Assembly: GCA_017416665.1 (NCBI GenBank) | Contig: JAFQBO010000265.1 | Coordinates: forward strand, 1 to 8,151 | Origin: Oscillospiraceae bacterium | GTDB lineage: Bacteria; Bacillota; Clostridia; Oscillospirales; Ruminococcaceae | Length of the DNA: 8,151 bases | Direction: 5' to 3' | Shown here: positions 1 through 6,968 of the stretch, in pieces | Layout of the letters: the number at the start of each line of letters is the position of its first letter | How positions within the stretch are numbered: position 1 is the first letter of the stretch | The notes under the pieces: model-generated | Seen by the model: only the letters and a program-made list of their open reading frames with translations | Database searches by the model: none | Told to the model about the DNA's origin: nothing | Program-made: the position numbers and the translations under genes

Positions 1-137
1 CGACCCCGCAAGCCTTTGAAAAGGCTTGACCGAAACTTTTAGTTCTTATTATTATGCCATCGTGCAGTATACTATAAATTATAATTTTGCTATGCACGAA
101 ATTAAAAGTTTTTTGGTTCTTTTTTTCAAAAAAGAAC
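1..137. repeat. Nested palindromic intergenic element, possibly cut by the window edge
   Basis: This AT-rich stretch has a symmetrical plan of inverted repeats. A hairpin at 9-28 (CAAGCCTTT/AAAGGCTTG around a GA centre) sits at the left. Next come the arms AAACTTTTAGTT (33-44) and AATTAAAAGTTT (100-111), which pair at 11 of 12 positions. Inside them is a perfect pair, TCGTGCA (60-66) and TGCACGA (93-99). The centre is a perfect 12-bp palindrome, AAATTATAATTT (76-87). A second hairpin at 116-137 (GTTCTTTTTT/AAAAAAGAAC) closes the right side. I see no coding frame with a ribosome site here. The strand-reversed sequence of the left end (AAAAGTTTCGGTCAAGCC) resembles repeats I recall as common in gut Clostridia; that is memory, not a search. 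The CCCCG at the left edge may continue the element outside the window. The structure is seen; calling it a dispersed or mobile repeat is inference. Confidence 0.6.
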
Positions 138-156
138 AGACTTTTTCGACAAACTG

Positions 157-186
157 AAAGGAGCTGTTTTTCACAGCTCCTTTTTT
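157..186. terminator. Intrinsic terminator at the 3' end of the operon, probably bidirectional
   Basis: An 11-bp perfect stem, AAAGGAGCTGT (157-167) against ACAGCTCCTTT (173-183), closes a 5-nt loop. It lies directly downstream of the GNAT stop on the minus strand. Read on the plus strand it is followed by six T and then ATAATTT, a strong intrinsic terminator. Read on the minus strand the tail after the GC-rich stem is only TTTC followed by AGTTTG, so termination may be less efficient. Its place after the last gene of the minus-strand operon suggests it ends that transcript. The strong plus-strand tail suggests it also stops transcription arriving from the left. Confidence 0.72.
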
Positions 187-191
187 ATAAT

Positions 192-665
192 TTACAATAT
201 TTTTTCAAGTGTAGTTTTCTGAACAGAAAGACCACAGTTCTGGTAAAACCTTTTTGCTCCCTCATTACATTCCCATACGTTAAGAGTAAAGTTATAAAAG
301 CCTTCTTTTTTTGCATATTCAAGCAGGTAATCATATATTTTCCTACCTATTCCCTGCCCTCTTATAGTTTCATCAACACACAAATCATCAAGATAAAGAG
401 TTTTCATATCATGAAGTGCAGTATTGTTCTGAACGTTCTGTACAATACACATAGCATATCCGATAACGCTCTCTTTTTCGTCGTCACACGCTACGAAAAG
501 CGGTCTGTTGATGTCGTTGATTATTTCTTTTATCTGCCCGTAATTATACTTCTGTCCACCATTTTTAAAAAGATCCGGTCTGCCATCACTGTGAACAGTA
601 CAAATCTGCACAAGCAATCTTTCAATATCGGGAATATCCCGTTCTTCTGCTTTTCTTATTATCAT
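192..665 (-). CDS. GNAT-family N-acetyltransferase
   Basis: A 157-residue cytosolic enzyme of the GCN5-related acetyltransferase fold, a usual length for a single GNAT domain. The acetyl-CoA pyrophosphate-binding motif A is clear: strand LYLDDLCV (about 90-97) leads into RGQGIG (102-107) and the helix after it. The motif B region follows as strand FTLNVWECN (126-134), then the AKRFYQNCGL helix and turn (137-146), where the Tyr fits the usual general-acid position. The substrate (amino acid, peptide, amine or antibiotic) cannot be read from the sequence. The ATG has a good AAAGGAG ribosome site (673-679) with 7-nt spacing. It starts 15 bp after the DHHW gene stop and is the last gene before a terminator, so it is probably cotranscribed with the acylation pair. 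GNAT enzymes do not normally act with MBOAT proteins, so any functional link is only positional. Confidence 0.9.
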   Translation of the reverse strand: MIIRKAEERDIPDIERLLVQICTVHSDGRPDLFKNGGQKYNYGQIKEIINDINRPLFVACDDEKESVIGYAMCIVQNVQNNTALHDMKTLYLDDLCVDETIRGQGIGRKIYDYLLEYAKKEGFYNFTLNVWECNEGAKRFYQNCGLSVQKTTLEKIL

Positions 666-672
666 TGAAATT

Positions 673-679
673 CTCCTTT
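673..679 (-). promoter_or_regulatory. Ribosome binding site of the GNAT gene
   Basis: AAAGGAG on the minus strand, 7 nt before the ATG at 665. It lies inside the 15-bp gap after the DHHW gene and fixes the start, since the first ATG of the frame is the one served by it. Confidence 0.8.
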
Positions 680-680
680 A

Positions 681-1826
681 TTACTGTTCTGTAAATCCTG
701 CCATTTTTACATTTGTATCAGTTGAAAATGTCGAAGCATTATAAAGGAACAGTGTCTGATCGTAATTATTCGGATTTATATACTCTTTGAGTGAATTTTT
801 TACATATCTGAGGTCAACAACTGCAATTTCTGAATAGTGGTTTACAAGAAACGGTATAAACGCATTTGCATATGAATCTTTGATAACAAGTATCTTTTTT
901 CTGTTGAGGGAGTCTGTTTTAATGTTGGTATACGCCTTGTTGTTACCAAGGAACACGCAGTATTTGTCTCCGCCATCAAGATATTCCCTGAAGTAGATAC
1001 TGTCAGAGCTTGTTTCGCCTGCTCCATCATTCTGAGTAACAGATGTAACGTTATTCCCGTTTTTGTAGTTGTAAATATCTATAATATCTTTTTCAACACC
1101 ATCATAAAAGCATTTGTTATAAAAAGTCCCCGTAAAATCACTGCTTACATGTTCGATGTCGAATTTATTGTAATCTGCCGCCTTATATCCGAGATTTGCC
1201 GAAGCGTGTCTGTATGCACAGTAGGCACCGTAGCTTGTCCAGTGATGATCTGTACGGTAATAAATATAGTTTTCTCTTTCAGCAATCATCGTATCATAAA
1301 TATCTATAACACTTACATCTGAATTCAGTCTGCTTGCCGTTTCATTGATAAACTCCCTTTGATTGAGCTGTGGTGCCGCTGATGGGAGCTTATCGGGATA
1401 AACGCCTGCTGAAGTCGGTACAAGCATAAATGAAACCTTCGTATTGCCGTAATATTCCGCAAACCTGTTTACTGCATCTATTGACTTTTCAACTTCATCA
1501 TAATCAGGCTCCGGAAGTTTTTCAATAAGCATGTCATCAGCAAGATAGATCCCGTTTATTATGGTTTTGCCAAGCATACGGTCAAAGAATTTCTTTGTTT
1601 TCACCCAGCCTGTTCTGTTTGGAAAATTATCCGAAAGAAAGCTGTCCATATCACTCATATAGGTTTTGTCTGCCAGTAATGAAAAGGAAAATTCAGGCTT
1701 TTTTGCAAGCGGTCTGTTTTCCTCCATTGAAAAACTCTTTTTACCTGAAATCAGAAAGATCAATGGCATAAGAAAAATAATCAGCATGAATACCACAGCC
1801 GAAAAAATTTTTTGTTTTCTTTGCAT
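681..1826 (-). CDS. DHHW-family (AlgX/AlgJ-like) exported protein, partner of the MBOAT acyltransferase
   Basis: A 381-residue protein with a short basic start (MQRKQK) and one hydrophobic segment (about 8-27), which fits a membrane-anchored protein with its catalytic domain outside the cell. Downstream is the ENRPLAKKPEFS motif (36-47), typical of the N-terminal region of this family. The signature DHHW lies at 193-196 in YYRTDHHWTSYG, and KDSYA (316-320) gives a nucleophile-type Ser318 like the SGNH/AlgX serine. In AlgX/AlgJ-type systems such proteins work with an MBOAT protein to put acetyl groups on an extracellular polymer; here the polymer is unknown. The MBOAT gene ends 11 bp upstream, and this gene's AGGAGGG ribosome site overlaps that stop codon, so the two are tightly linked. 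Length and motifs look complete. The family call is firm; O-acetylation of a surface glycan or teichoic acid is inference. Confidence 0.88.
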   Translation of the reverse strand: MQRKQKIFSAVVFMLIIFLMPLIFLISGKKSFSMEENRPLAKKPEFSFSLLADKTYMSDMDSFLSDNFPNRTGWVKTKKFFDRMLGKTIINGIYLADDMLIEKLPEPDYDEVEKSIDAVNRFAEYYGNTKVSFMLVPTSAGVYPDKLPSAAPQLNQREFINETASRLNSDVSVIDIYDTMIAERENYIYYRTDHHWTSYGAYCAYRHASANLGYKAADYNKFDIEHVSSDFTGTFYNKCFYDGVEKDIIDIYNYKNGNNVTSVTQNDGAGETSSDSIYFREYLDGGDKYCVFLGNNKAYTNIKTDSLNRKKILVIKDSYANAFIPFLVNHYSEIAVVDLRYVKNSLKEYINPNNYDQTLFLYNASTFSTDTNVKMAGFTEQ

Positions 1827-1832
1827 TGCAAT

Positions 1833-1839
1833 CCCTCCT
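1833..1839 (-). promoter_or_regulatory. Ribosome binding site of the DHHW gene, overlapping the MBOAT stop
   Basis: AGGAGGG on the minus strand, 6 nt before the ATG at 1826. Its first two bases lie in the TAG stop codon of the MBOAT gene, so ribosomes finishing MBOAT stop on this site. This supports coupled translation of the two partners. Confidence 0.8.
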
Positions 1840-3229
1840 AAAACCTGAAATAGAGAAACGGATTATATGTTGAATCCACAAGATACGCTGTACACATAAG
1901 CAATACAGCTGCCTGTACAATCGGTGTTGCGTAGCACATAATCTTTGAAACACCATAATATCTCTGTAGCTTTTTAACTGTTCTGCCAAAAATTTCAGTA
2001 CTTCCGACAGCACACAGAATAAACAGTACAAAATAATTTTTGAACTCATACGCTCCGACAGTATCTAAAAATCCTGATCCTGCTCCGAACATTGCTCCCA
2101 GATAGCTTACAGCATCTCCGAGAGTGTTTGTATCAAATAGCACCCAGCCGAAAACCACAAGAATAAACGTATAGGCATTTCCTACCCAAGGACGCAGTCT
2201 TTTAAGTTTTCTGCCAAGAAAGAGCTTTTCGATAATGATGATAAGTCCAAAATAAAGTCCCCAAAGGATAAAATTCCAGCTTGCACCATGCCAGAGACCT
2301 GTAAGTCCCCACACTATCAGCAGATTACGAAGCGTTTTTGCCAGACCTTTTCTGTTACCACCAAGCGGTATATAGACATATGATCTGAACCATGAGCCGA
2401 GTGTAATATGCCATCTTCTCCAGAATTCTGAAATGCTTCTTGAAATATACGGATGACGGAAGTTTTCAGGAAAATTGAAACCAAGCATCTTTCCAAGACC
2501 GACAGCCATATCCGAATAGCCGGAAAAGTCGTAGTAAATCTGAAAGGTAAATGCAAGAATTCCGAGCCAGGCTGTAACAACTGAAATTTCGGAGTAATCC
2601 ATAGCCTTGACCTCCGACCACAGCATACCGATGCTGTTTGCAAGAAAAAGCTTTTTAAAGAGTCCCTTTATGAAAATGCCGACACCTTCACCAATCAGCA
2701 CACCATTTATTTTGCGGTGATTTATTTCATTCTGAACGTCCTCATATCTTACAATAGGGCCTGCAACAATCTGTGGAAAAAGAGTTACATATGCCGCATA
2801 ATTGATAAAGCTTTTCTGTACCTTTATTTTTCTAAGATACATGTCAATCGTATATGAAATGCTCTGGAACGTATAAAAGGAAATACCTATCGGCAAAGGA
2901 AGTGTTTCAATATCTATACCGAAAATATCTGCCACGAAACCACTGTATTTGAACACAAAAAGTATTCCAAGATTTATTATCAGCGAACCTAAAAGAGCGT
3001 AGGTTCGTTTTTTCGGCTGTTTATCATATTTATGAATGAAAAGCCCTGCCATGTAGTCCACAAATGTTGTAAAGAGCATTAAAAACACATAGACAGGTTC
3101 ACCCCATGCGTAGAAAAAAAGTCCTGACGCAAGAATTACAAGGTTTTTGAATTTTTTTGGTGAAACGTAATACAAAAGCAGTACACACGGAAGAAAAAAG
3201 TACATAAACATTACGCTTGAAAAAACCAT
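1838..3229 (-). CDS. MBOAT-family O-acyltransferase (AlgI/DltB-like)
   Basis: A 463-residue polytopic membrane protein, about the normal size for AlgI-type enzymes, with hydrophobic segments along its whole length. Family landmarks in order are SGLFFYAWGEP (35-45), LPIGISFYTFQ (112-122), FPQIVAGPIVRYED (151-164), YYDFSGYSDMA (232-242), FRHPYISRSISEFWRRWHITLG (257-278) and GLWHGASWNF (311-320). His314 in WHGA is the conserved catalytic histidine; His274 is the second conserved one. AlgI-type proteins pass acetyl groups across the membrane to an exported partner, here most likely the DHHW protein encoded next. The start codon overlaps the stop of the Toprim gene by one base (TAATG), with a G-rich site (AAGGGGG) 6 nt upstream inside that gene. 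DltB is an alternative family member, but there is no dltA, dltC or dltD nearby. AlgI-like is preferred; the substrate is unknown. Confidence 0.93.
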   Translation of the reverse strand: MVFSSVMFMYFFLPCVLLLYYVSPKKFKNLVILASGLFFYAWGEPVYVFLMLFTTFVDYMAGLFIHKYDKQPKKRTYALLGSLIINLGILFVFKYSGFVADIFGIDIETLPLPIGISFYTFQSISYTIDMYLRKIKVQKSFINYAAYVTLFPQIVAGPIVRYEDVQNEINHRKINGVLIGEGVGIFIKGLFKKLFLANSIGMLWSEVKAMDYSEISVVTAWLGILAFTFQIYYDFSGYSDMAVGLGKMLGFNFPENFRHPYISRSISEFWRRWHITLGSWFRSYVYIPLGGNRKGLAKTLRNLLIVWGLTGLWHGASWNFILWGLYFGLIIIIEKLFLGRKLKRLRPWVGNAYTFILVVFGWVLFDTNTLGDAVSYLGAMFGAGSGFLDTVGAYEFKNYFVLFILCAVGSTEIFGRTVKKLQRYYGVSKIMCYATPIVQAAVLLMCTAYLVDSTYNPFLYFRF

Positions 3230-3828
3230 TATTGTCCCCCTTTAAACTGTTCCTCCATAATTTTAAAAAGTTTTTTTCTTTCCATCATAGTATTTAAAAC
3301 CTCAAGCATGGAATTTGCAGACAGTAGTGACGGAAGTTTTAAATATGTAAGCAGTTTTCGTCGGAGAGTACTGCTGTCCTTTCCGCCTGAAAGCCCAAGC
3401 TCAAACAAGTCGGTTTTTGTAATACGACTGTCCGGATCTTTCACCGTTTCATCAGCGGTCACACCTGCTTTTTCCAGTGCTTTAAGTATAATTTCTTTGT
3501 TCATACCCTCAACGCCGAGTTTACCCTCAGCCGATGGTTTTATTTTTCTCTTTTCTTTTCCCATAATATCGGGAATATATACATTTTTTATTTTACCATT
3601 TCTGACAGTACCCTTTATATGATTTCTTATAATAAAGCCTGCTCTGTCCGAATCGGTCATAATCAGAATACCTGTAGTTTCAGCATAAAATTTTATAAGT
3701 TCAAGCTTTTCCTTGTCCTTGAATATACCAAAACCATTGGTTACGATTATAACAGCATCAATAATTGATGAAAGAGTTATCTTGTCATATTTTCCCTCAA
3801 CAACAACTGCCTGACTTAATTTTATCAT
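3229..3828 (-). CDS. RNase M5-like Toprim protein
   Basis: A 199-residue cytosolic protein. The N-terminal half is a Toprim domain: AVVVEGKYD (7-15) supplies Glu11, and LIMTDSDRAG (55-64) supplies the Asp59/Asp61 metal-binding pair. The C-terminal half matches the layout of Bacillus RNase M5 from memory: GKLGVEGM (102-109) corresponds to its RGIGVEHA, and TDLFELGLSGGKDSSTLRRKL (139-159) to its DL..GLIGG...RRE.L stretch. RNase M5 trims 5S rRNA precursor in B. subtilis, where rnmV lies beside rsmA. Here the gene sits between holA (4-bp gap) and an MBOAT gene, so it may be a paralogue with another target. That is why no symbol is given. A GAGGGTGA site at the very end of holA serves the ATG. All three acidic catalytic residues are present, so an active nuclease is expected. 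Confidence 0.8.
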   Translation of the reverse strand: MIKLSQAVVVEGKYDKITLSSIIDAVIIVTNGFGIFKDKEKLELIKFYAETTGILIMTDSDRAGFIIRNHIKGTVRNGKIKNVYIPDIMGKEKRKIKPSAEGKLGVEGMNKEIILKALEKAGVTADETVKDPDSRITKTDLFELGLSGGKDSSTLRRKLLTYLKLPSLLSANSMLEVLNTMMERKKLFKIMEEQFKGGQ

Positions 3829-3832
3829 TTAA

Positions 3833-4882
3833 TCACCCTCTTGCTGCCATGATCATTTCTGTAAGTGCCTTTTCAAGTACAATTCTGTGTGTAGCTGCGG
3901 GAGAGGATTTAAGCTTTCTGTCTGTGTCCCTCAGAGTACAGATACACTTACGGAGGTTTTCAAGGGAAATGCGTCGGCAGTCCCTGTATGCATTGTTTAC
4001 AACGAATTCCCTGCCCTTATACTTAAAGTCCGTCACGATGTCATTGACATGTTTGTTTACGGTCATGGCTGTTCTTGCCCTGTACAAATCCAGAAACGAC
4101 ATTGAGATCGCTGAAAGCACGGCAACAGGTTCATTTCGTTTGTTAAGCAGATTATCCAGCAGAAAGAATGCCTGCGAGGAATTGAGTGAAACAACAGCCT
4201 TTGCAAGCTTGAATGAATCAGTTTCAATCTGACCTGAAACGAGAGTTTCAATATCCTCTGCACGTATCTCCTGCCCTTCTCTGTAGGAACAGAGCGTTAA
4301 AAGTTCATTTGTAATCTGCATCGAATCCATAAGACAGTATTCCGAGAGCATCTGTGCATTTCTTGCTGATATTGAACATCCCTGCTTTACGGCACTGTCT
4401 GTAATCATTTTTACAAGCTGCTGCTGTGTTTTAAGACCACACTCACATACTGTACCATGCTTTGCTATACAGTCAGCAAGCTTTTTGTTTTTACCGCTCA
4501 TTGACTTTTTTCCGTTAAGCGGATCAAAACCTGTGATATTAAAAATCAGAAGTGTAAAAGACGGAATATTTTCAATCGCCTCTGTAAGCTGTGAGAGCTT
4601 ATCGGCAGAAAGCTCCTCTGCATTGAGGTCGTTTATAAGTATGGCGTTGTAATCCGAAAACATAGGACAAATCTCTATGTCATCAAGCAGACTGCTTACA
4701 TCCAGACTTTTACCATCTGTTTTTGTGTAATCATTTTTCCAGTCCTTGCCGAGTGCTTTTTTCAGTATAACTTTTGATGCGTTTTCGACTGTCATTACAT
4801 CTTTTCCATAAATATAATAAACATTTGAAAGCTCACCTGATTTTATCATTTTTAAAAGCTCTGCTGAATTTATAACCGACAT
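3833..4882 (-). CDS. holA: DNA polymerase III delta subunit (clamp-loader subunit)
   Basis: A 349-residue protein, the usual length for HolA. It begins SAELLKMIKSGELSNVYYIYGKD (6-28), the characteristic entry to the first AAA+-like domain, which in delta lacks a working Walker A. Next come the strand and loop LDVSSLLDDIEICPMFSDYNAILINDLN (60-87) and the mid-region DSMQITNELLTLCSY (191-205), with the lid and helical collar following to the end (SSPAATHRIVLEKALTEMI). Delta opens the beta sliding clamp within the replisome and is normally essential. The ATG is 1 bp after the comEC stop, with a perfect AGGAGG inside the last comEC codons. A comEC-holA neighbourhood is familiar in Firmicutes and supports both calls. 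The rpsT gene often found next is not here; the Toprim gene takes that place. Confidence 0.9.
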   Translation of the reverse strand: MSVINSAELLKMIKSGELSNVYYIYGKDVMTVENASKVILKKALGKDWKNDYTKTDGKSLDVSSLLDDIEICPMFSDYNAILINDLNAEELSADKLSQLTEAIENIPSFTLLIFNITGFDPLNGKKSMSGKNKKLADCIAKHGTVCECGLKTQQQLVKMITDSAVKQGCSISARNAQMLSEYCLMDSMQITNELLTLCSYREGQEIRAEDIETLVSGQIETDSFKLAKAVVSLNSSQAFFLLDNLLNKRNEPVAVLSAISMSFLDLYRARTAMTVNKHVNDIVTDFKYKGREFVVNNAYRDCRRISLENLRKCICTLRDTDRKLKSSPAATHRIVLEKALTEMIMAARG

Positions 4883-4883
4883 C

Positions 4884-6968
4884 TCAAAGACCTCCTATAA
4901 GAAAACTGCCGTCTTTTTCGGCAATTATATGTACATTCCTGTCTGTAACAAGATTATCAAATCCGTAAACATTTTCATATTCCGGTACTATTACGGCGTT
5001 TGCTTTCGGCGGATCAAAAACGTTTCCATACTCAGCATAAACAATCGTTTTATTATCGTTACAGCTGTTGTCACACACCAGTTCAAATTCACCGTATTGT
5101 ATGCAAATCCTTGTATTGTTTATCTGTACATCAACATCGTTTAAGTCTGCTGAAAATTCCGAAAAAGCTGTAAAGTCCGGTTTTTCTCCGCACACGGTCA
5201 TGTCGTTCCGTACAAAAGTATCTTCCGGCATAATAACAGATTTGACATCAATAAGTGACAATCCACTGTTGTATGACGACATTGCCTGATATGCCTTTGA
5301 TTTTATTATAACACTTTCAATACTGTTTATATTGTTCTGCTGAAGAAATTTCAGTGCATATCTTACATTTTTCTTTCTGCCTGACAGATCGATGATTTCT
5401 GCTTTTTCATCACATGACAATACAATCACATCAACACCCTTATCACCAAGGAGTGCGATATTAAGCTTATCCGCCATCATGATTCTTCCCGAAACGGCAG
5501 ATATAACAAATATTCCCAAAGATGCTGCAACAGAAACAGCCAGTGACTTTTGTGTTCTGAAAATAAGAAATACAGTCAGACAAATCAGAATAACTCCTGC
5601 CGAAATATATTTCATTTCATCAGTGAAGTTAATTCCTGTAAATTTCAGTTTACCCACCTGTTTTACAACAAACATTACCAGTTCACACAGTACACCACTG
5701 AGTTTTATCAGAAAAACAGGATTTAAAAATACTGTCAGTGAAGAAATAAGTGCAATCAGAAGTGCCAACATACATAATGGTGTAAGAAAAATATTTGCAA
5801 TCGGCGAAACAAGTGAGATTTCTCCGAAAAACATAACCGAAAACGGCATAATTGCCAATGAAAGTAAAAACATATATATAAACTGTTTGAGTTGTTTTTT
5901 TATATAAGTATCTTCTTTAAGATTTTTCGTAAGAAATGGAGCAAAAGCACCTGTTGCACATGTACTTGTAATTGACAATGCAAGTGATGGATTTGTTATT
6001 GCAAAAGGATTTATCGCTGTAAGTATTACAAAAGCTATTCCGATAGAATTAAGCGTATCGGCTTTTCTCGAAAACAGTGGTGCAAGGTTCATAAGCGTCA
6101 TCATAAGCGACGCACGAAGTATTGATACAGAAAGTCCGCTTGTTACAGCAAAAACAGTCATTATTATTTCAAGAAAAACAAATTTCTTAATTCGTCCGAA
6201 CTTCATTTTATCAAACAAAATCGAAAATATTCCGCAGAATAAAACCAGATGCAGACCAGAAACAGCCATTATGTGACCTATGCCCATACGATAAAACAAA
6301 GTTTTGTCGTCCTCATCCATACCGGATTTATCACCAAAAAGCATTCCGCACACCATAGATGCCTGTGTATCAGGAAGATTTCTTTTCACAAATTCTGTAA
6401 CCGTCTGCTTGTAAGTGTAAAGAAGTCGTGTAACCGAAAAACTGTCATCAGGAATTATTTCAAGAGAGCTTACCTCATAGCAGGTAAGAAAAATTCCTTT
6501 TGATTTGTTATAATCAAGAGAATTGAAAAGATAGTCATTTTCATAGATTTCTGCAATACCTGTAAATTTCAGCCGATCATTAATACTGCAATCATACAAA
6601 TCAGCATAAACAGTTACTGTTGCTGTCTGCTTTTCATTTATTTCACCTTTGACCGTATATCTGCACTTGTCACCTGTATATTCAGAAATGTCCGTAATTT
6701 TTCCATCAACCGATATTTCCTTTGTATTATAGGAAATAATCTTCCTGTAAACAAAGTTGTCATAAATGCGATATAATCCCACTGCCATGACAAATATTGT
6801 AATAACTGTAATTATTTCCCTTAATCTGAATTTAAAAAGAAATTTCATCAGTAAAACAAGTATTATAGCAGTGGGAATTATAATCAATTCGTAATTCTGT
6901 GGCAGAAATGACGCAAAAAGTAAACCTGTTGCCCAAGCCGATGCCACATATACAATTTTTCTTTTCAA
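4884..6968 (-). CDS. comEC: ComEC/Rec2-family DNA-uptake channel with a degenerate C-terminal MBL domain
   Basis: A 694-residue membrane protein. N-terminal membrane segments lie at roughly 5-68. A soluble OB-like extracellular region (about 80-170) contains Cys102, Cys127 and Cys163; B. subtilis ComEC has a disulfide in its comparable loop. The competence domain, the translocation channel, runs from about 190 to 470, marked by GIGHIMAVSGLHL (229-241) and followed by many hydrophobic helices. The last 195 residues (about 500-694) follow the beta-lactamase outline (NIALLGDKGVDVIVLSCDEK, IIDLSG), but where HxHxDH ligands are expected there is VIIKSKAYQAMSS (553-565) with no histidine or aspartate. 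Start choice: only TTG at 6968 lies before long sequence, directly after the upstream TAA and in frame with it. No Shine-Dalgarno is seen, so coupled re-initiation is likely. ComEC imports single-stranded DNA in transformation; whether this species is competent cannot be told here. Confidence 0.9.
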   Translation of the reverse strand: MKRKIVYVASAWATGLLFASFLPQNYELIIIPTAIILVLLMKFLFKFRLREIITVITIFVMAVGLYRIYDNFVYRKIISYNTKEISVDGKITDISEYTGDKCRYTVKGEINEKQTATVTVYADLYDCSINDRLKFTGIAEIYENDYLFNSLDYNKSKGIFLTCYEVSSLEIIPDDSFSVTRLLYTYKQTVTEFVKRNLPDTQASMVCGMLFGDKSGMDEDDKTLFYRMGIGHIMAVSGLHLVLFCGIFSILFDKMKFGRIKKFVFLEIIMTVFAVTSGLSVSILRASLMMTLMNLAPLFSRKADTLNSIGIAFVILTAINPFAITNPSLALSITSTCATGAFAPFLTKNLKEDTYIKKQLKQFIYMFLLSLAIMPFSVMFFGEISLVSPIANIFLTPLCMLALLIALISSLTVFLNPVFLIKLSGVLCELVMFVVKQVGKLKFTGINFTDEMKYISAGVILICLTVFLIFRTQKSLAVSVAASLGIFVISAVSGRIMMADKLNIALLGDKGVDVIVLSCDEKAEIIDLSGRKKNVRYALKFLQQNNINSIESVIIKSKAYQAMSSYNSGLSLIDVKSVIMPEDTFVRNDMTVCGEKPDFTAFSEFSADLNDVDVQINNTRICIQYGEFELVCDNSCNDNKTIVYAEYGNVFDPPKANAVIVPEYENVYGFDNLVTDRNVHIIAEKDGSFLIGGL
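4891..4896 (-). promoter_or_regulatory. Ribosome binding site of holA, inside the end of comEC
   Basis: A perfect AGGAGG on the minus strand, 8 nt before the holA ATG. It is wholly inside the last codons of comEC, so holA translation depends on a message that also carries comEC or at least its 3' end. Confidence 0.82.

Noticed and set aside
78..106. Minus-strand TATAAT (83-78) with TTTAAT 17 bp upstream (106-101), a possible promoter reading out of the left edge
   Set aside because: The -35 matches only 3 of 6 bases and the TATAAT comes from the AT-rich central palindrome, which gives it on both strands; chance is likely.
87..668. Long plus-strand open frame of 193 codons opposite the GNAT gene
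   Set aside because: It is Phe/Ser/Tyr-rich, has no recognisable domain or ribosome site, and reads through the terminator; the antisense GNAT frame has clear motifs and a good ribosome site.
1838..3229. dltB of a D-alanylation operon
   Set aside because: No dltA, dltC or dltD lies nearby and the adjacent partner is a DHHW protein, which points to an AlgI-type acetylation pair.
3765..4232. Plus-strand open frame spanning the holA/Toprim junction
   Set aside because: It is antisense to two well-supported genes and has no domain.
5392..5907. Plus-strand open frame of 171 codons inside comEC
   Set aside because: It is the mirror of a hydrophobic comEC region, with low-complexity Ser/Ile/Thr composition and no ribosome site.
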